From Phycisphaerales bacterium (GTDB taxonomy: Bacteria; Planctomycetota; Phycisphaerae; Phycisphaerales; UBA1924): a stretch of 64,000 nucleotides of DNA. Position 1 is the stretch's first letter. Every line of letters starts with the position of its first letter. Below, piece after piece: positions 8,290 through 20,803 of this stretch. The stretch spans positions 124,001-188,000 of the forward strand of contig JAVJVK010000013.1 in assembly GCA_040221175.1 (NCBI GenBank). Direction: 5' to 3'. A program made the translations under genes and the position numbers. The notes below the pieces were generated by a model. That model had not been told where the DNA came from. It worked only from the letters and a program-made list of their open reading frames with translations, and made no database searches.

Positions 8290-8681
8290 GGGTTCTCGTC
8301 TCCCTGGCGCGTGTCGCCTTGAGCATAGTGCTCGAGCATTTCCTGTTGAAGGGCCTCGGCATCCGGCTCGTGCGGCGGCGCGTCTTCCTCGCGCGTGGGG
8401 ACGATGATCTCTCGCCGTACGCTGCCGATCTGGCCGTCGCGGAGTTCCTTGAGGCGGTTCCACGCCTTGTCGAGCAACTCGTGGGCGCGGGGGCCGTCGG
8501 TGGCCACCAGGGCCGCGCCCATCATGGCGACCGTGGGATTGTCGTGGGCGCCCACCTCGGCCACGCTGATGCGCAGCTCGCGGCTGAGCTTGTCGCGCAC
8601 GGAGCGCACGACGGCCCGCTTGTCCTTGAGGGACTCGGCGCCGGGCACGAGCAGCTCGAACTGGAGGACGCCGATGACCAT
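8286..8681 (-). CDS. DUF503 family protein (YlxP-like)
   Basis: Small conserved protein of unknown function, usually found between infB and rbfA in bacteria, exactly as here. The 131 residues begin MVIGVLQFELLVPGAESLKD and contain the family core KRAVVRSVRDKLSRELRISV and AEVGAHDNPTVAMMGAALVA. The C-terminal 40 residues are acidic and probably disordered. There is a 20-bp gap after the infB stop and a 4-bp ATGA overlap with rbfA. No Shine-Dalgarno is evident, so translation likely depends on ribosomes from infB. Confidence 0.9.
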   Translation of the reverse strand: MVIGVLQFELLVPGAESLKDKRAVVRSVRDKLSRELRISVAEVGAHDNPTVAMMGAALVATDGPRAHELLDKAWNRLKELRDGQIGSVRREIIVPTREEDAPPHEPDAEALQQEMLEHYAQGDTRQGDENP

Positions 8682-8701
8682 GGGTTACGCCGCTAACTCG
8701 A

Positions 8702-11581
<2,880 letters not shown>

Positions 11582-11650
11582 ACGTCACTCCATGCGCCCG
11601 ACCCCGATCCACACAAAGGAGGGGCCACCGGGGCGCGCTGCGCCAAACAC

Positions 11651-13114
11651 TCAGCCGCCGAGAATCTCCGCGGCCCGGCTATCGCCGTTGCTGTCATTCC
11701 CCTCGCTCGAACCCTGCTCCGAGTCGCTGCCTTCGGCCGACTCGCTGGGGCTCTCGGGCGAGGCCTTCTCACCACCAGAATCTTCAGTGCTGGCCGAATC
11801 GCCAGCCGACGAACCACCGCCGAGGATGGCGGCCGCGGCGCTGTCCGCGTCGGGCGCGCCCTCGGGGCCGAGCAGGTCCTCGCCCGCGGCGATCCGGGCC
11901 TGCTCTTCCTGGCGGCGCTTCTCGGCCTCTTCCTTCTCGCGGGCCTGCTCTTCGGCCACCACCTTCGCTCGCTCGCTGGCCAGCTCGACGGCCTTTTGGG
12001 CCACCTCGGGGCTGAGCTCGAGTTCGGTCGCGAGCATGTCGGCGCCGATCTCCTCGACGTCAAACACGCTGATCATGCCAAGGGCCGCCAGGCGGTCGAC
12101 CATCTGCTCGTCGATCTCGTCGATCTGCTGGAGCGTGGTCGACATGATCTCCAGGTTCTTGGTGAACTCCTCGGGCGTGAGGATGTCCACGTCCCAGCCG
12201 GTCAGCTTGGCGGCCAGACGCACGTTCTGCCCGCGCTTGCCGATGGCAAGGCTGAGCTGGTCGTCGCGGACCACGACGGTGGCGCGGCCGAGCTCGAAGC
12301 ACAGGCTGATCTCGGCAACCTCGGCGGGCTTGAGCGCGTTCTGGATCAGGATCTGGCTGGACTCGTTCCAACGCACGATGTCGATCTTCTCGCCGTTGAG
12401 TTCGTCGACGATGTTCTTGATGCGGCTGCCACGCACGCCGACGCAAGCGCCTACGGCGTCCACGCGGCTGTCGATCGAGCTCACCGCGATCTTGGTGCGC
12501 TGGCCCGGCTCGCGGGCCATGGCCTTCACCTCGATGATGCGCTCGGCCACCTCGGGCACCTCGACCTCGAAGAGCCGCTTGATGAAGTCCGTGTGGCCTC
12601 GGCTGAGCACGACGCGCGTCGCGGAGCCATCCCGCTTCACGTCCAGGATCATCGCGCGGACGCGGTCGCCCGGGCTGAACTGCTCCCCGGGAATCTGCTC
12701 CTGCCGGGGCATCTCGCCCTCGCCGGCGTCGAGCGAGACGACCAGGCGCCCGCCGCGCTCGTAGCGCTGGGCGGTGCCGGTGACGATCTGTCCCACGCGG
12801 GTGTGGTAGCGGTCGTAGAGGCTGGTCTGCTCGTCCTCGCGGAACTTCTGGATCATGACCTGCTTGAAGGTCTGGGCGGCGATGCGACCCAAGTCCTGCG
12901 GGTTGAGCTCCACGGGCTCGCCGTGGCGGGTCAGACTGATCTCGCCGCTGAGCTGATCGACGGTGCAGGCGAACTCTTCGAGATCGAGCGAGCCGAAGTG
13001 CTTGCGCGCCGCGCTCACCATGGCTTGCTCAAGGTCGGCAACCAGCACCGAACGCTCGACCTTGCGGTCGCGTGCGATCGAGTCGAGGATCCTCAGCATT
13101 TCGGGGCCGTTCAA
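11651..13114 (-). CDS. nusA: Transcription termination/antitermination factor NusA
   Basis: NusA binds RNA polymerase and nascent RNA, modulating pausing, termination and antitermination. The 487 residues contain the N-terminal polymerase-binding domain (LRILDSIARDRKVERSVLVA), an S1 domain (RVGQIVTGTAQRYERGGRLV, about 130-200) and two KH domains (VDAVGACVGVRGSRIKNIVD and LSLAIGKRGQNVRLAAKLTG). A helix-hairpin-like region follows, then an acidic Ser/Glu-rich tail of about 90 residues. The TTG at 13114 follows GGAGGAAG; an ATG five codons later is the alternative. It heads the nusA-infB-DUF503-rbfA-yebC operon. The usual first gene rimP is absent here. Confidence 0.96.
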   Translation of the reverse strand: MNGPEMLRILDSIARDRKVERSVLVADLEQAMVSAARKHFGSLDLEEFACTVDQLSGEISLTRHGEPVELNPQDLGRIAAQTFKQVMIQKFREDEQTSLYDRYHTRVGQIVTGTAQRYERGGRLVVSLDAGEGEMPRQEQIPGEQFSPGDRVRAMILDVKRDGSATRVVLSRGHTDFIKRLFEVEVPEVAERIIEVKAMAREPGQRTKIAVSSIDSRVDAVGACVGVRGSRIKNIVDELNGEKIDIVRWNESSQILIQNALKPAEVAEISLCFELGRATVVVRDDQLSLAIGKRGQNVRLAAKLTGWDVDILTPEEFTKNLEIMSTTLQQIDEIDEQMVDRLAALGMISVFDVEEIGADMLATELELSPEVAQKAVELASERAKVVAEEQAREKEEAEKRRQEEQARIAAGEDLLGPEGAPDADSAAAAILGGGSSAGDSASTEDSGGEKASPESPSESAEGSDSEQGSSEGNDSNGDSRAAEILGG

Positions 13115-13530
13115 AGTCCGCTTCCTCCGACGCCTCGAGGGGCGTCACTGTTCCAGATTGCCGTCTTGTCGAGACCGTGCAAGCGATTCAGAAATCCGAT
13201 TCTCTTTGGCGGGTTCTCCGCCAACAACAACCCGGGCCACGAGCCGCTGAATGCGCCCATGACCCGGCCACAAGCCGCACGACGAAGGGTCAGCCCGCTC
13301 GTCGCTGGCGTGCAGATTGTGCCGAAACCTCACATCATCGGCAGCAACCCTTCCAGGCCCGGGCCAGTCCAGCACCGATGCCCTCGCCGATTGGCGGCGC
13401 AGGCATGGGTCCGACATGAGTCCCGGCGTGGCTCATAGCAACAGCATGGTAGCGATCGGCGCGGGTGGGAGTCAACCAAGCCCCCGGGCCCGATGGCCCC
13501 AAGGGGCGGCCCGAACGTCGGCGAGCGAGG
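13115..13530. other. Non-coding 416-bp region between fliM and nusA
   Basis: It lies downstream of fliM and upstream of nusA, both on the minus strand. It must contain the nusA operon promoter and any fliM terminator. I could not pick a convincing -35/-10 pair. A short minus-strand frame (13145-13417, 90 codons) has no protein-like composition and is not called. Confidence 0.5.
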
Positions 13531-14544
13531 CTACACCCGATCGGCGGGCGTGGTGGGGCGGTCGATGCGGAGCGCCCGCTTGTTGCGGTGCTGGCCGATA
13601 TGAGCCAGGAACTTGCGTTCGCCCTCGACCGCCAGCACCATGGGGCGGCTGGCAGGGGTTTCGGTCATGATCAGGTCGCCCGGAGCCATCGTGGCAAGGT
13701 CCCGCAGGCTAATGGTGGTGCGAGCCAGCACGCCCGCCACCGACACGCTGGCCCCGGCCAATGAACCGCCCAGGCACTCCCGCATGCCCTCAAACTTCGT
13801 GCTCTGGCTCGAGGAGAACCAGTTCTGGGCGCTTACGGCGCTGATGACCGGCTCGATGACGTTGTAGGGGATGCACAGGCTCATCGTGCCGGCGCGGTTG
13901 GACATCTTGATCTCGAAGCCCACGACGACCACCACCTCGTTGGGCGGCACGATCTGGACCAGCTGTGGGTTGCTCTCGGTGGCCTTGATCTCGAAGGACA
14001 TTTCCTTGACGCCCGCCCAGGCTTCGCTGAGCGCCCCCAGGCCACGGTTGGTGACGTTGCTGATCAGGCGGGCCTCGATGAGGGTCATGGGCCGCTGGGG
14101 GATGAACAGGTCCTGGCTTGTGCCGCCCAGGAGGCGATCGATGATCGGGTAGATGATCAGCGGGCTCAGCTCCATGCAGATCTGGCCCTCAAGGACGTTG
14201 CTCTCGATGAGGTTGAAGCTGGTGGGGTTGGGAAGGGCGCTGATGAACTCGCCGTACGTCATTTGTTCGCATGTGGCGACCTTGACCTCCACGATCGTGC
14301 GCAGAAAGCCCGATAACGAAGCGCCAAAGTTGCGGGCGAATTGCTCGTGCAGCGTCTGCAAGGCCCGCATCTGGTCCTTGCTGACGCGCTCAGGCCGCTT
14401 GAAGTCGTACGAGCGGACCTCGATCTCGTCGAAATCCCGGTGGTGTCGGCTGAAGATCTGGGCGCGCGGCGGCTCCTGCTCGACCGCGTCGGAATTCACC
14501 GCGGCCAGTAGAGCATCGACCTCGTTCTGGTCAAGCACGTCCAT
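13531..14544 (-). CDS. fliM: Flagellar motor switch protein FliM
   Basis: FliM forms the middle of the flagellar C-ring and binds phosphorylated CheY to set rotation direction. The 337 residues start MDVLDQNEVDALLAAVNSD, the conserved CheY-binding N-terminal motif, followed by YDFKRPERVSKDQMRALQTL and the CheC-like middle domain (SNVTNRGLGALSEAWAGVKE). The C-terminal SpoA domain contains VLARTTISLRDLATMAPGDL and FLAHIGQHRNKRALRI. The longer upstream reading frame is Pro/Arg-rich noise. No other flagellar gene is adjacent in the window. The organism is therefore presumably motile, with its main flagellar cluster elsewhere. Confidence 0.96.
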   Translation of the reverse strand: MDVLDQNEVDALLAAVNSDAVEQEPPRAQIFSRHHRDFDEIEVRSYDFKRPERVSKDQMRALQTLHEQFARNFGASLSGFLRTIVEVKVATCEQMTYGEFISALPNPTSFNLIESNVLEGQICMELSPLIIYPIIDRLLGGTSQDLFIPQRPMTLIEARLISNVTNRGLGALSEAWAGVKEMSFEIKATESNPQLVQIVPPNEVVVVVGFEIKMSNRAGTMSLCIPYNVIEPVISAVSAQNWFSSSQSTKFEGMRECLGGSLAGASVSVAGVLARTTISLRDLATMAPGDLIMTETPASRPMVLAVEGERKFLAHIGQHRNKRALRIDRPTTPADRV

Positions 14545-14773
14545 GCAGGGTCTCAAGCAAGGTCGATCGAGCGAGCCGGCGCCACCACCTGGCGTTCCGG
14601 TCGGGCCCGGGGTTGGATCGGTCCCGCGGATGCCGAGGCTTGAGGAACGAGCCGCAACTGGCGGGCCAGAATGGCTTGAGCGATCCGGGAACACGGCCGT
14701 AGGGCGGCGGATTACACTGGGCACGCTCGTTGAATCTCGGTCTGCGGCCCCTGGGGGGCCACGGAGGGCATGC

Positions 14774-16861
14774 ATGCGTCAGGTGACGATTCTGGGTCTG
14801 GTGGCCCTGCTTCTCGGACTCTTCGCCCCGTCGGCGGCCGCCCAGCCAATGGGCTTTGGCGACTCGGTCTCGATGTCGGCGCGTGCGTGGTGGGCTCCGC
14901 GGCAGGCCGACGAGGGGCCGCTGGTCGCCCTGGTGGCCGTCACCATGGACCACCCGCCCGGGCTCCATAGCTGGCCGAGCGCCGATCAGGACGTGTTGCC
15001 CGAGTCCGTAGCGTCGTTTGCCATCCGCACCGAGGTCGCCCTGAAGGGCGGGCCCGGCGTGCTCGAGACGGGCGACGTCCAGTGGCCGGCGCCCAAGCCC
15101 TATCCGGTGCCCGACCCCAGCGGCATGGGCGACCCCATCGAGGTGCCCGTCTACTCGGGCGCGGCCGTGGTCTTCGTGCCGGTCCTGATCGACCGTGATG
15201 CAGCGAGCGAGGCTCGCTCGCTCGAACTGGTCGTGAGCTACCAGGCGTGCGACGACACGGTGTGCTACCCCCCCGAAGACGTCGACGTTGTCGCGAGCTT
15301 GCCGGCCTTCGGAGCGGGTGAGGCGCCAGCGGAGGCCGCGGGCATCGATTCGGCCACGATCGACAATGCAATCGCACGGGCCGTCCTTGCGGCCAGCGGT
15401 GCCGCCGAGCCTTCGGAGCCGGAGAGCCAGGCGGACGTAAGCAGTGAAACCGAGGCTGCGCAGCAATCCGCACCATCGGAGGACGCAACGGCCGAGACAC
15501 GCAACAAGTTCCTCGGGTTCATTCCGGTGCCGAGCCCTGATTCGGCCGGCGGCGTCGTGGTCATCGTCCTGTTGGGCGTGGTGGGCGGCTTCGTGCTGAA
15601 CCTGACCCCGTGCGTGCTCCCGGTGATCCCCATTAAGGTCATGACGCTCTCGCAGCACGCCGGCTCTCCCGGCAAGACGCTGATGCTGGGCATCTGGATG
15701 GCGCTGGGCGTGGTGGGCTTCTGGGTGGCGCTCGGCGTGCCGGCGGCTCTTCTGGGCAAGGCCGTGGGCGCCATCTTCGGCATCTGGTGGTTTACCTTTG
15801 GCGTGGGCGTGATCATCGCGCTCATGTCGATCGGGCTCATGGGCCTGTTCACGCTGCAACTGCCCCAGTCGGTATACAAGGTGAACCCCAAGGCCGACTC
15901 GCCCTGGGGCTCGTTCGTGTTCGGTGTGATGACGGGCGTGCTGGGCCTGCCGTGCTTCGGTCTGGTGGCGGGCGCGTTGCTGGCCAGCTCCACGGTCATT
16001 CCCCCCGTGGTAACGATGCTGATCTTCACCGCCCTGGGCGTGGGCATGGCGCTGCCCTACCTGATCCTGTCGATGAATCCCAAGTGGGTGGAGGTCTTGC
16101 CTCGCACCGGGCCGGCCAGCGAACTTGTCAAGCAGGTCATGGGCCTGCTGCTGCTGGGCGCGGGCGCGTACTTCATCGCGACTGGCCTTCAGGCGCTCAT
16201 CCTGGACATGCCCTGGATCGGTCGGCAATTGCATTGGTGGGCGGCGGCGGTGTTCGTGGCGCTCGCATGCCTGTGGCTGGCGGTGAGGACCATGCAGATC
16301 ACCAGGAGCGTGCCCAAGCGCGGCGTCTTCGGCGTGCTGGGCCTCGTCGTGGCGTTGGGTGTCATCTGGTTTGCGGTCGACGTGACCGGCAACGCCAAGG
16401 AAGATTATCTCGAACGCGAAGCAAGGCTCGCCGAAGCACAGCGAGAAGCCGATGGCGGCGCCATCCTGACCAGCACCTGGGTGGACTATTCACCAGAGCT
16501 GCTGGCACGGGCGCGTGCCGAGGGCTACGTGGTGGTGGTCGACTTCACCGCCGACTGGTGCATCAATTGCAAAGCGCTCGAAGAAAAGGTGCTCGGGGCC
16601 GAGCCCGTGCGTTCTCGGCTGCGTGACAAGGACGTGGTGATGATGAAGGCCGACCTGACGAGCACCCGCCAGCCCGCGTGGGCGCTCATGAAGGAACTGA
16701 ACCAAAAAGCTCCGCCCGTGCTGGCGGTGTACGGCCCGGGCATCGAGGGCGACACGCCCTGGATGAGCAACGCGTACGACACGAGCACCGTGATGGACGC
16801 AATCGCGCTGGGGAAGGGTTCGGATACCGGTGACGCGAAGGACATCGCCCGGGCAAACTAG
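14774..16861 (+). CDS. dsbD: Thiol:disulfide interchange protein DsbD
   Basis: DsbD carries reducing power from cytoplasmic thioredoxin across the membrane to periplasmic thiol proteins and cytochrome c maturation. The 695 residues comprise a signal peptide (ending PSAAAQP), an N-terminal alpha domain with the cysteine pair QACDDTVCYPP (about 157-165), an eight-helix membrane domain with the redox cysteines LNLTPCVLPVIP (about 278) and GLPCFGLVAGALL (about 392), and a C-terminal thioredoxin domain with DFTADWCINCK (about 594). GGAGG precedes the ATG at 14774 by 7 nt. A possible -10 TACACT lies at 14713-14718. It is divergent from fliM. Confidence 0.93.
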   Translation: MRQVTILGLVALLLGLFAPSAAAQPMGFGDSVSMSARAWWAPRQADEGPLVALVAVTMDHPPGLHSWPSADQDVLPESVASFAIRTEVALKGGPGVLETGDVQWPAPKPYPVPDPSGMGDPIEVPVYSGAAVVFVPVLIDRDAASEARSLELVVSYQACDDTVCYPPEDVDVVASLPAFGAGEAPAEAAGIDSATIDNAIARAVLAASGAAEPSEPESQADVSSETEAAQQSAPSEDATAETRNKFLGFIPVPSPDSAGGVVVIVLLGVVGGFVLNLTPCVLPVIPIKVMTLSQHAGSPGKTLMLGIWMALGVVGFWVALGVPAALLGKAVGAIFGIWWFTFGVGVIIALMSIGLMGLFTLQLPQSVYKVNPKADSPWGSFVFGVMTGVLGLPCFGLVAGALLASSTVIPPVVTMLIFTALGVGMALPYLILSMNPKWVEVLPRTGPASELVKQVMGLLLLGAGAYFIATGLQALILDMPWIGRQLHWWAAAVFVALACLWLAVRTMQITRSVPKRGVFGVLGLVVALGVIWFAVDVTGNAKEDYLEREARLAEAQREADGGAILTSTWVDYSPELLARARAEGYVVVVDFTADWCINCKALEEKVLGAEPVRSRLRDKDVVMMKADLTSTRQPAWALMKELNQKAPPVLAVYGPGIEGDTPWMSNAYDTSTVMDAIALGKGSDTGDAKDIARAN

Positions 16862-16894
16862 CCGAAGGTCGGACTCGCTCAAATCATCGACGAC

Positions 16895-16930
16895 AACGCC
16901 CCGCGCCGGAGGATTCCGAGGCGGGGCGTT
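16895..16930. terminator. Terminator-like hairpin between convergent genes
   Basis: AACGCCCCGC (16895-16904) pairs perfectly with GCGGGGCGTT (16921-16930) across a 16-nt loop. It lies in the 94-bp gap between the dsbD end and the subtilase end. Only a weak T-rich tail follows, so efficiency is uncertain. Confidence 0.6.
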
Positions 16931-16955
16931 CGCATTCGAGCCTGTCGGTGAGTTC

Positions 16956-19124
16956 TCAGTCGCAGCCGACGACGAACCGCGACTGGAACAGGATGAAGTC
17001 AAACATCGTCAGCACGCCGTCACCGTCGAAGTCCGCTTTCAGGTCACCGTCGAAGAAGGCGGACTGGTAGCCGATGAAGTCGAAGATCGACAACTTGCCA
17101 TCGCGGTCGAAGTCGACCCGGCAAACGGGCGCCGAGGCCCCGCCCTGGATGACCAGAGAGAAGTGTGCATCGATGCCCGGCGTGGAGAGGTCGGCGTCCT
17201 CATTGATCTCCTGGGCCAGCACTTCCACGGTCCAGAGTCCGGGCTCGGCACGCTGGACGAAGACATTCTCGATCGTGTCGACCGAGTTCGGCGAGCCGCC
17301 GGGTGCGGAGAACAGTCCTTCGTGCAGGCCGACGTTGCCGTGATAGACCTTGCCGCTGGGCGAGGTCACACGCAGGTCGAGGTCGTTGATTCGGTGGACG
17401 GTCGCCGCCGGATTGCCGGGCGGATCGAGATATGCCATCGTGATGCGGAGCGGCGCGCCTTGGGGCGGCATGGCGACGAGGTATTCGGCGCGATCCCCGC
17501 TATGCAGCAGTGTCCACGACTGGTCGACGATATATAGCGAGTCGCGCGCGTCGAAGAGGTTGGATACGTTCGGAGGCCCCCAGCCCTGTTCGTCGCGGGA
17601 GATGTCGTCGCCAATGGTCCAGGGCTGTGCCGTGTTGATCATCAACGCGCGGGCGGTGGTGGCGCTCGGCCGCCTGGAGAACACGTCGCCCAGTGGCTCC
17701 ACGGCGTCTCGGAAGACGCCCTCTCCCCAGAGCTGGTACAGAATGCCGAAATGCCCGGCAACGATCGGCGTGGATGCGCTGGTGCCGTTGAACACGGTGT
17801 ATTCGCCTGGGCCAGCGCTGCTGGTGGTTTCGATGCTGTCGTAGAAGTGCGACAGGTCGGGCTTGACGCGGCCATCGGCTGCGGGGCCGGTGCTTGCCGA
17901 CCAGTGGAAATCGTCGATCCGTCCGACGGTGCTTTCGTGATTGATGCCGCCGACCGAGATGATGTTCTTGGCCCATGCCTGGGGGCGGGAGTTGCGATCA
18001 CCCGAGTTTGACTGGCTTTGGGTGATGACGATGTCGTTGAGAAACGCGATGTCGTCCATCTGGGCCGAGATGGTCGTGTAGTCGGTCGCGCGCGGGTCGC
18101 CCCAGCTGTTGGTTTGGAATACGGCGCGGTACGGGCCGTCGGGATCGACGAGTTCGGCGGTGTGCTCGTAGCGCCCGGGTCCCTCATCGAGGAAGCCAAG
18201 TTCCGGATAGCTCGCGAAGATCCCCTGGCCCTCGGGCAACATGCCGGTCTTGGTCGGGTCGGCCGTTCCATCGCCGAAGACGATGCCGTACACCGCGGTG
18301 CCGTGGGCGGTCACGGGGCCATTGGCGGTATGGATGAGCGGTGGCCTTGCCTGGAAATCGAGGTGGCTCGTGCGCAGGCCGCCATCGAGCACCTCGCCTC
18401 GCACGCCCCGTCCGCTGAAGCCCAGGCCGTGCAGGCGATCGCCGCCGCTGAAGAGCCTGACGATGTCCATGTCGGGCTCGGGCGCGCCCTTGGCGTCGAT
18501 GAAGAGCACCTCGGGTCGTCGGGCGACGGCGGTCAGTTGATCCAGCGTCAGCGTTGCTTCGATGCGGAACCCCATCGGCTCGAAGCCATGCACCTGGCCG
18601 CCCATCTGGTCGATCGCTCGTGCGACCGCCTGCTGGTCAGCGTTGCCGCGGGAGAGCATCTGGATGGAGTAGCGGGTGGGCGTTGCGTACCCCGTGCCGA
18701 GCACGATGGCCTGGAGCAGCGGCTCGTCGAGCTTGTACGCGGGGTGAAAGGGCCCAACCCAGCGGACGGACGCAAGCGAGCGCACCGCGTCGGCAGCGTG
18801 CTCGTCCATGCGCACGATGTAGGCGTTATGGGGAAGGAAGCGGCCGATGCGCGCGCCGGCTTCGGTGATGGCCTGGCGGGACTGATCGGTGGCGTGATCA
18901 TGCAACTGCACGATGTACACGCCGGGGTGCTTGTCGGCCCGGAGCACCCGGGGGACGGCGGGGACGGTGTCGATCGGATCGAATGCGGCATACCGCAGTT
19001 TCAGGGTTGCGTGGGAGTCTTGAGAGACGGTCCCGTGGTCGGCGAGGGCTGGTGAGCAGACCAGCGTGAACGCGGCGGCAAGGCAGACCGCCCGCGCTCG
19101 CGACGCGGATGTTTCTGTGAGCAT
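16956..19124 (-). CDS. Secreted subtilisin-like serine peptidase (S8) with C-terminal dockerin
   Basis: Extracellular endopeptidase of family S8. The 722 residues comprise a signal peptide (CLAAAFTLVCSPALA), an N-terminal region of about 210 residues, and a catalytic domain. The triad appears as Asp in EVLDGGLRTSH (about 247), His in AHGTAVYGIVFG (about 275) and Ser in FNGTSASTPIVAGH (about 447). A beta-rich domain near 530-660 (HRINDLDLRVTSPSG) resembles the proprotein-convertase P domain. The end is the paired dockerin-like module LSIFDFIGYQSAFF and LTMFDFILFQSRFVVGCD, more diverged than in the other copies. Start ATG 19124 has no clear Shine-Dalgarno. An A+T-rich stretch at 19260-19315 is the probable promoter region. 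Confidence 0.9.
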   Translation of the reverse strand: MLTETSASRARAVCLAAAFTLVCSPALADHGTVSQDSHATLKLRYAAFDPIDTVPAVPRVLRADKHPGVYIVQLHDHATDQSRQAITEAGARIGRFLPHNAYIVRMDEHAADAVRSLASVRWVGPFHPAYKLDEPLLQAIVLGTGYATPTRYSIQMLSRGNADQQAVARAIDQMGGQVHGFEPMGFRIEATLTLDQLTAVARRPEVLFIDAKGAPEPDMDIVRLFSGGDRLHGLGFSGRGVRGEVLDGGLRTSHLDFQARPPLIHTANGPVTAHGTAVYGIVFGDGTADPTKTGMLPEGQGIFASYPELGFLDEGPGRYEHTAELVDPDGPYRAVFQTNSWGDPRATDYTTISAQMDDIAFLNDIVITQSQSNSGDRNSRPQAWAKNIISVGGINHESTVGRIDDFHWSASTGPAADGRVKPDLSHFYDSIETTSSAGPGEYTVFNGTSASTPIVAGHFGILYQLWGEGVFRDAVEPLGDVFSRRPSATTARALMINTAQPWTIGDDISRDEQGWGPPNVSNLFDARDSLYIVDQSWTLLHSGDRAEYLVAMPPQGAPLRITMAYLDPPGNPAATVHRINDLDLRVTSPSGKVYHGNVGLHEGLFSAPGGSPNSVDTIENVFVQRAEPGLWTVEVLAQEINEDADLSTPGIDAHFSLVIQGGASAPVCRVDFDRDGKLSIFDFIGYQSAFFDGDLKADFDGDGVLTMFDFILFQSRFVVGCD

Positions 19125-19381
19125 TGAGGGAGTGGTCCTTGTGCTTCCTGCACCTCGGGGCGTTAGAGCCGTCGAGGCGGGTCACGGTTTCGGGTCCCGG
19201 CGAGAGCGCCCGTGCAAACGCCAGCATCACTGCGGACAGGTTAACGAGCTTTCACTGCAAAACCGTTGAATTTTCCTGCATTCTTTTGAGAAAATGGGTA
19301 GTTTTGGGGATTTGGGCAATGATCCCGTACGGGTCTTCGCCATTGCGGATCGAGCCCGCCAGACTGGAGCGGGTTGGCCCC

Positions 19382-20803
19382 TTAGCCGCGGGCTTTCGCC
19401 CCGCTCTCGGTACGCAGCCGATCGCGAGCGGCTGCAGCGGCCTGGGCTACTCGGGCGGGCGCCGTACCACCGAACGCCGAACGCTTGCCAAGCGTGGCCT
19501 CGATGGTCAGCACGTCGGCGACGTCGGCATCGATCTTCTCGTGGATGGTGCGCAGGGTGTCGAGGGGGAGTTCTTCCAGCGGCAACCCGGCATCCAGGCC
19601 TGCCCGTACCGCCTTGCCGGCGACGTCGTGGGCTTCGCGGAAGGGCACGCCCCTTGCCACCAGGTAGTCGGCCAGTTCCGTTGCGTTGGCGTAGCCCGCA
19701 GCGGCGCGGGTTCGGCACCGATCCAGATCGAAGGTGGTCGTGTCGATGACCAGTGCTCCAACGCGCAGGCACATGCTCAGCTCTTCGGCGGCGTCGAAGA
19801 GGGCGGCCTTGTCCTCCTGGTTGTCCTTGTTGTACGCCAGCGGCTGGCCCTTCAGTAGGATGAGCAACTGGTTGTGGGCGCCAGCGATGCGGCCGGACTT
19901 GCCGCGAATGAGTTCGAGCGCATCGGGGTTCTTCTTCTGGGGCATCAGCGAAGAGCCGGTGGTGACCTTGTCGCTGAGCTTGACCAGTGCGAACTCGGCA
20001 CTGTTGTAGATGATCATGTCCTCGGCCAGGCGCGAAAGATGGACGGCGCAGGCGGCGAAGACGGCCAGCGTCTCGAGCGCGAAATCGCGATCACTTGCCG
20101 CATCGAGGCTGTTGGTGCTCGGGCGCGCAAAGCCGAGGTTGTGCGCGAGTCGGTGGCGGTCGATGTCGTAGGCCGTGCCCGCCAAAGCGCCGCAGCCCAG
20201 CGGGCACTCGTTCACGCGGTCGAGCGTGTCGAGAAGGCGTGCGCTGTCACGGGTGAGCATGGCCTCGTAGGCAAGCGCCCAATGGCCGATGGTCACTGGC
20301 TGGGCGGGCTGCAGGTGGGTGTAGGCAGGCATGGGGTCGGCCGCGTGCTTCTCGGCCACGTCGATGAGCGCGCGGCGGAGGTCGGCCAACTCGCGACGGC
20401 GACCATGGACGCAATCGCGTGTCCACAGGCGGAAATCGGTCGAAACGAGGTCGTTGCGGCTGCGGCCGGTGTGTAGCTTCTTTCCTAGGGGACCCAGGCG
20501 TTCGACCAGTTGGTGCTCGACCCAGGTATGGACGTCCTCGAGTCCGGACTCGACTGGCGGGCCGGGCAGCGAGGCGGCATGATCGGCGATCTCGCGCAAG
20601 CCGGCGGTGATGCGTTCGCACTCTTCGCTGGTGAGCACGCCAACGTTGCGGATCTCCTGCGCCCATGCGATGGACGCGGTGATGTCCTGCTGGACCATGT
20701 GCCAGTCGATGGGCAGCGAGTCGTTGAACCGCTTGAAGAGTTCGTCCGGCGGTTCGTCGAAGCGACCGCCCCACATCGAAGCAGGCTTGCCGGCGGGACT
20801 CAC
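19382..20803 (-). CDS. argH: Argininosuccinate lyase
   Basis: ArgH splits argininosuccinate into arginine and fumarate, the last step of arginine synthesis. The 473 residues begin MSPAGKPASMWGGRFDEPPD. The family signature GSSLMPQKKNPDALE (about residue 280) carries the catalytic serine loop, and HTGRSRNDLVSTD and TYLQPAQP-like YTHLQPAQPVTIGHW are present. Normal length. The ATG at 20803 overlaps the argG stop by 4 bp. Last gene of the argC-B-F-G-H operon. Confidence 0.97.
   Translation of the reverse strand: MSPAGKPASMWGGRFDEPPDELFKRFNDSLPIDWHMVQQDITASIAWAQEIRNVGVLTSEECERITAGLREIADHAASLPGPPVESGLEDVHTWVEHQLVERLGPLGKKLHTGRSRNDLVSTDFRLWTRDCVHGRRRELADLRRALIDVAEKHAADPMPAYTHLQPAQPVTIGHWALAYEAMLTRDSARLLDTLDRVNECPLGCGALAGTAYDIDRHRLAHNLGFARPSTNSLDAASDRDFALETLAVFAACAVHLSRLAEDMIIYNSAEFALVKLSDKVTTGSSLMPQKKNPDALELIRGKSGRIAGAHNQLLILLKGQPLAYNKDNQEDKAALFDAAEELSMCLRVGALVIDTTTFDLDRCRTRAAAGYANATELADYLVARGVPFREAHDVAGKAVRAGLDAGLPLEELPLDTLRTIHEKIDADVADVLTIEATLGKRSAFGGTAPARVAQAAAAARDRLRTESGAKARG

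Noticed and set aside
13145-13417. 90-codon minus-strand frame between fliM and nusA
   Set aside because: No ribosome site, no conserved composition; more likely leader or promoter DNA.
19353-19375. Terminator after argH
   Set aside because: A 5-6-bp imperfect stem without a T-run in the minus direction; too weak to call.
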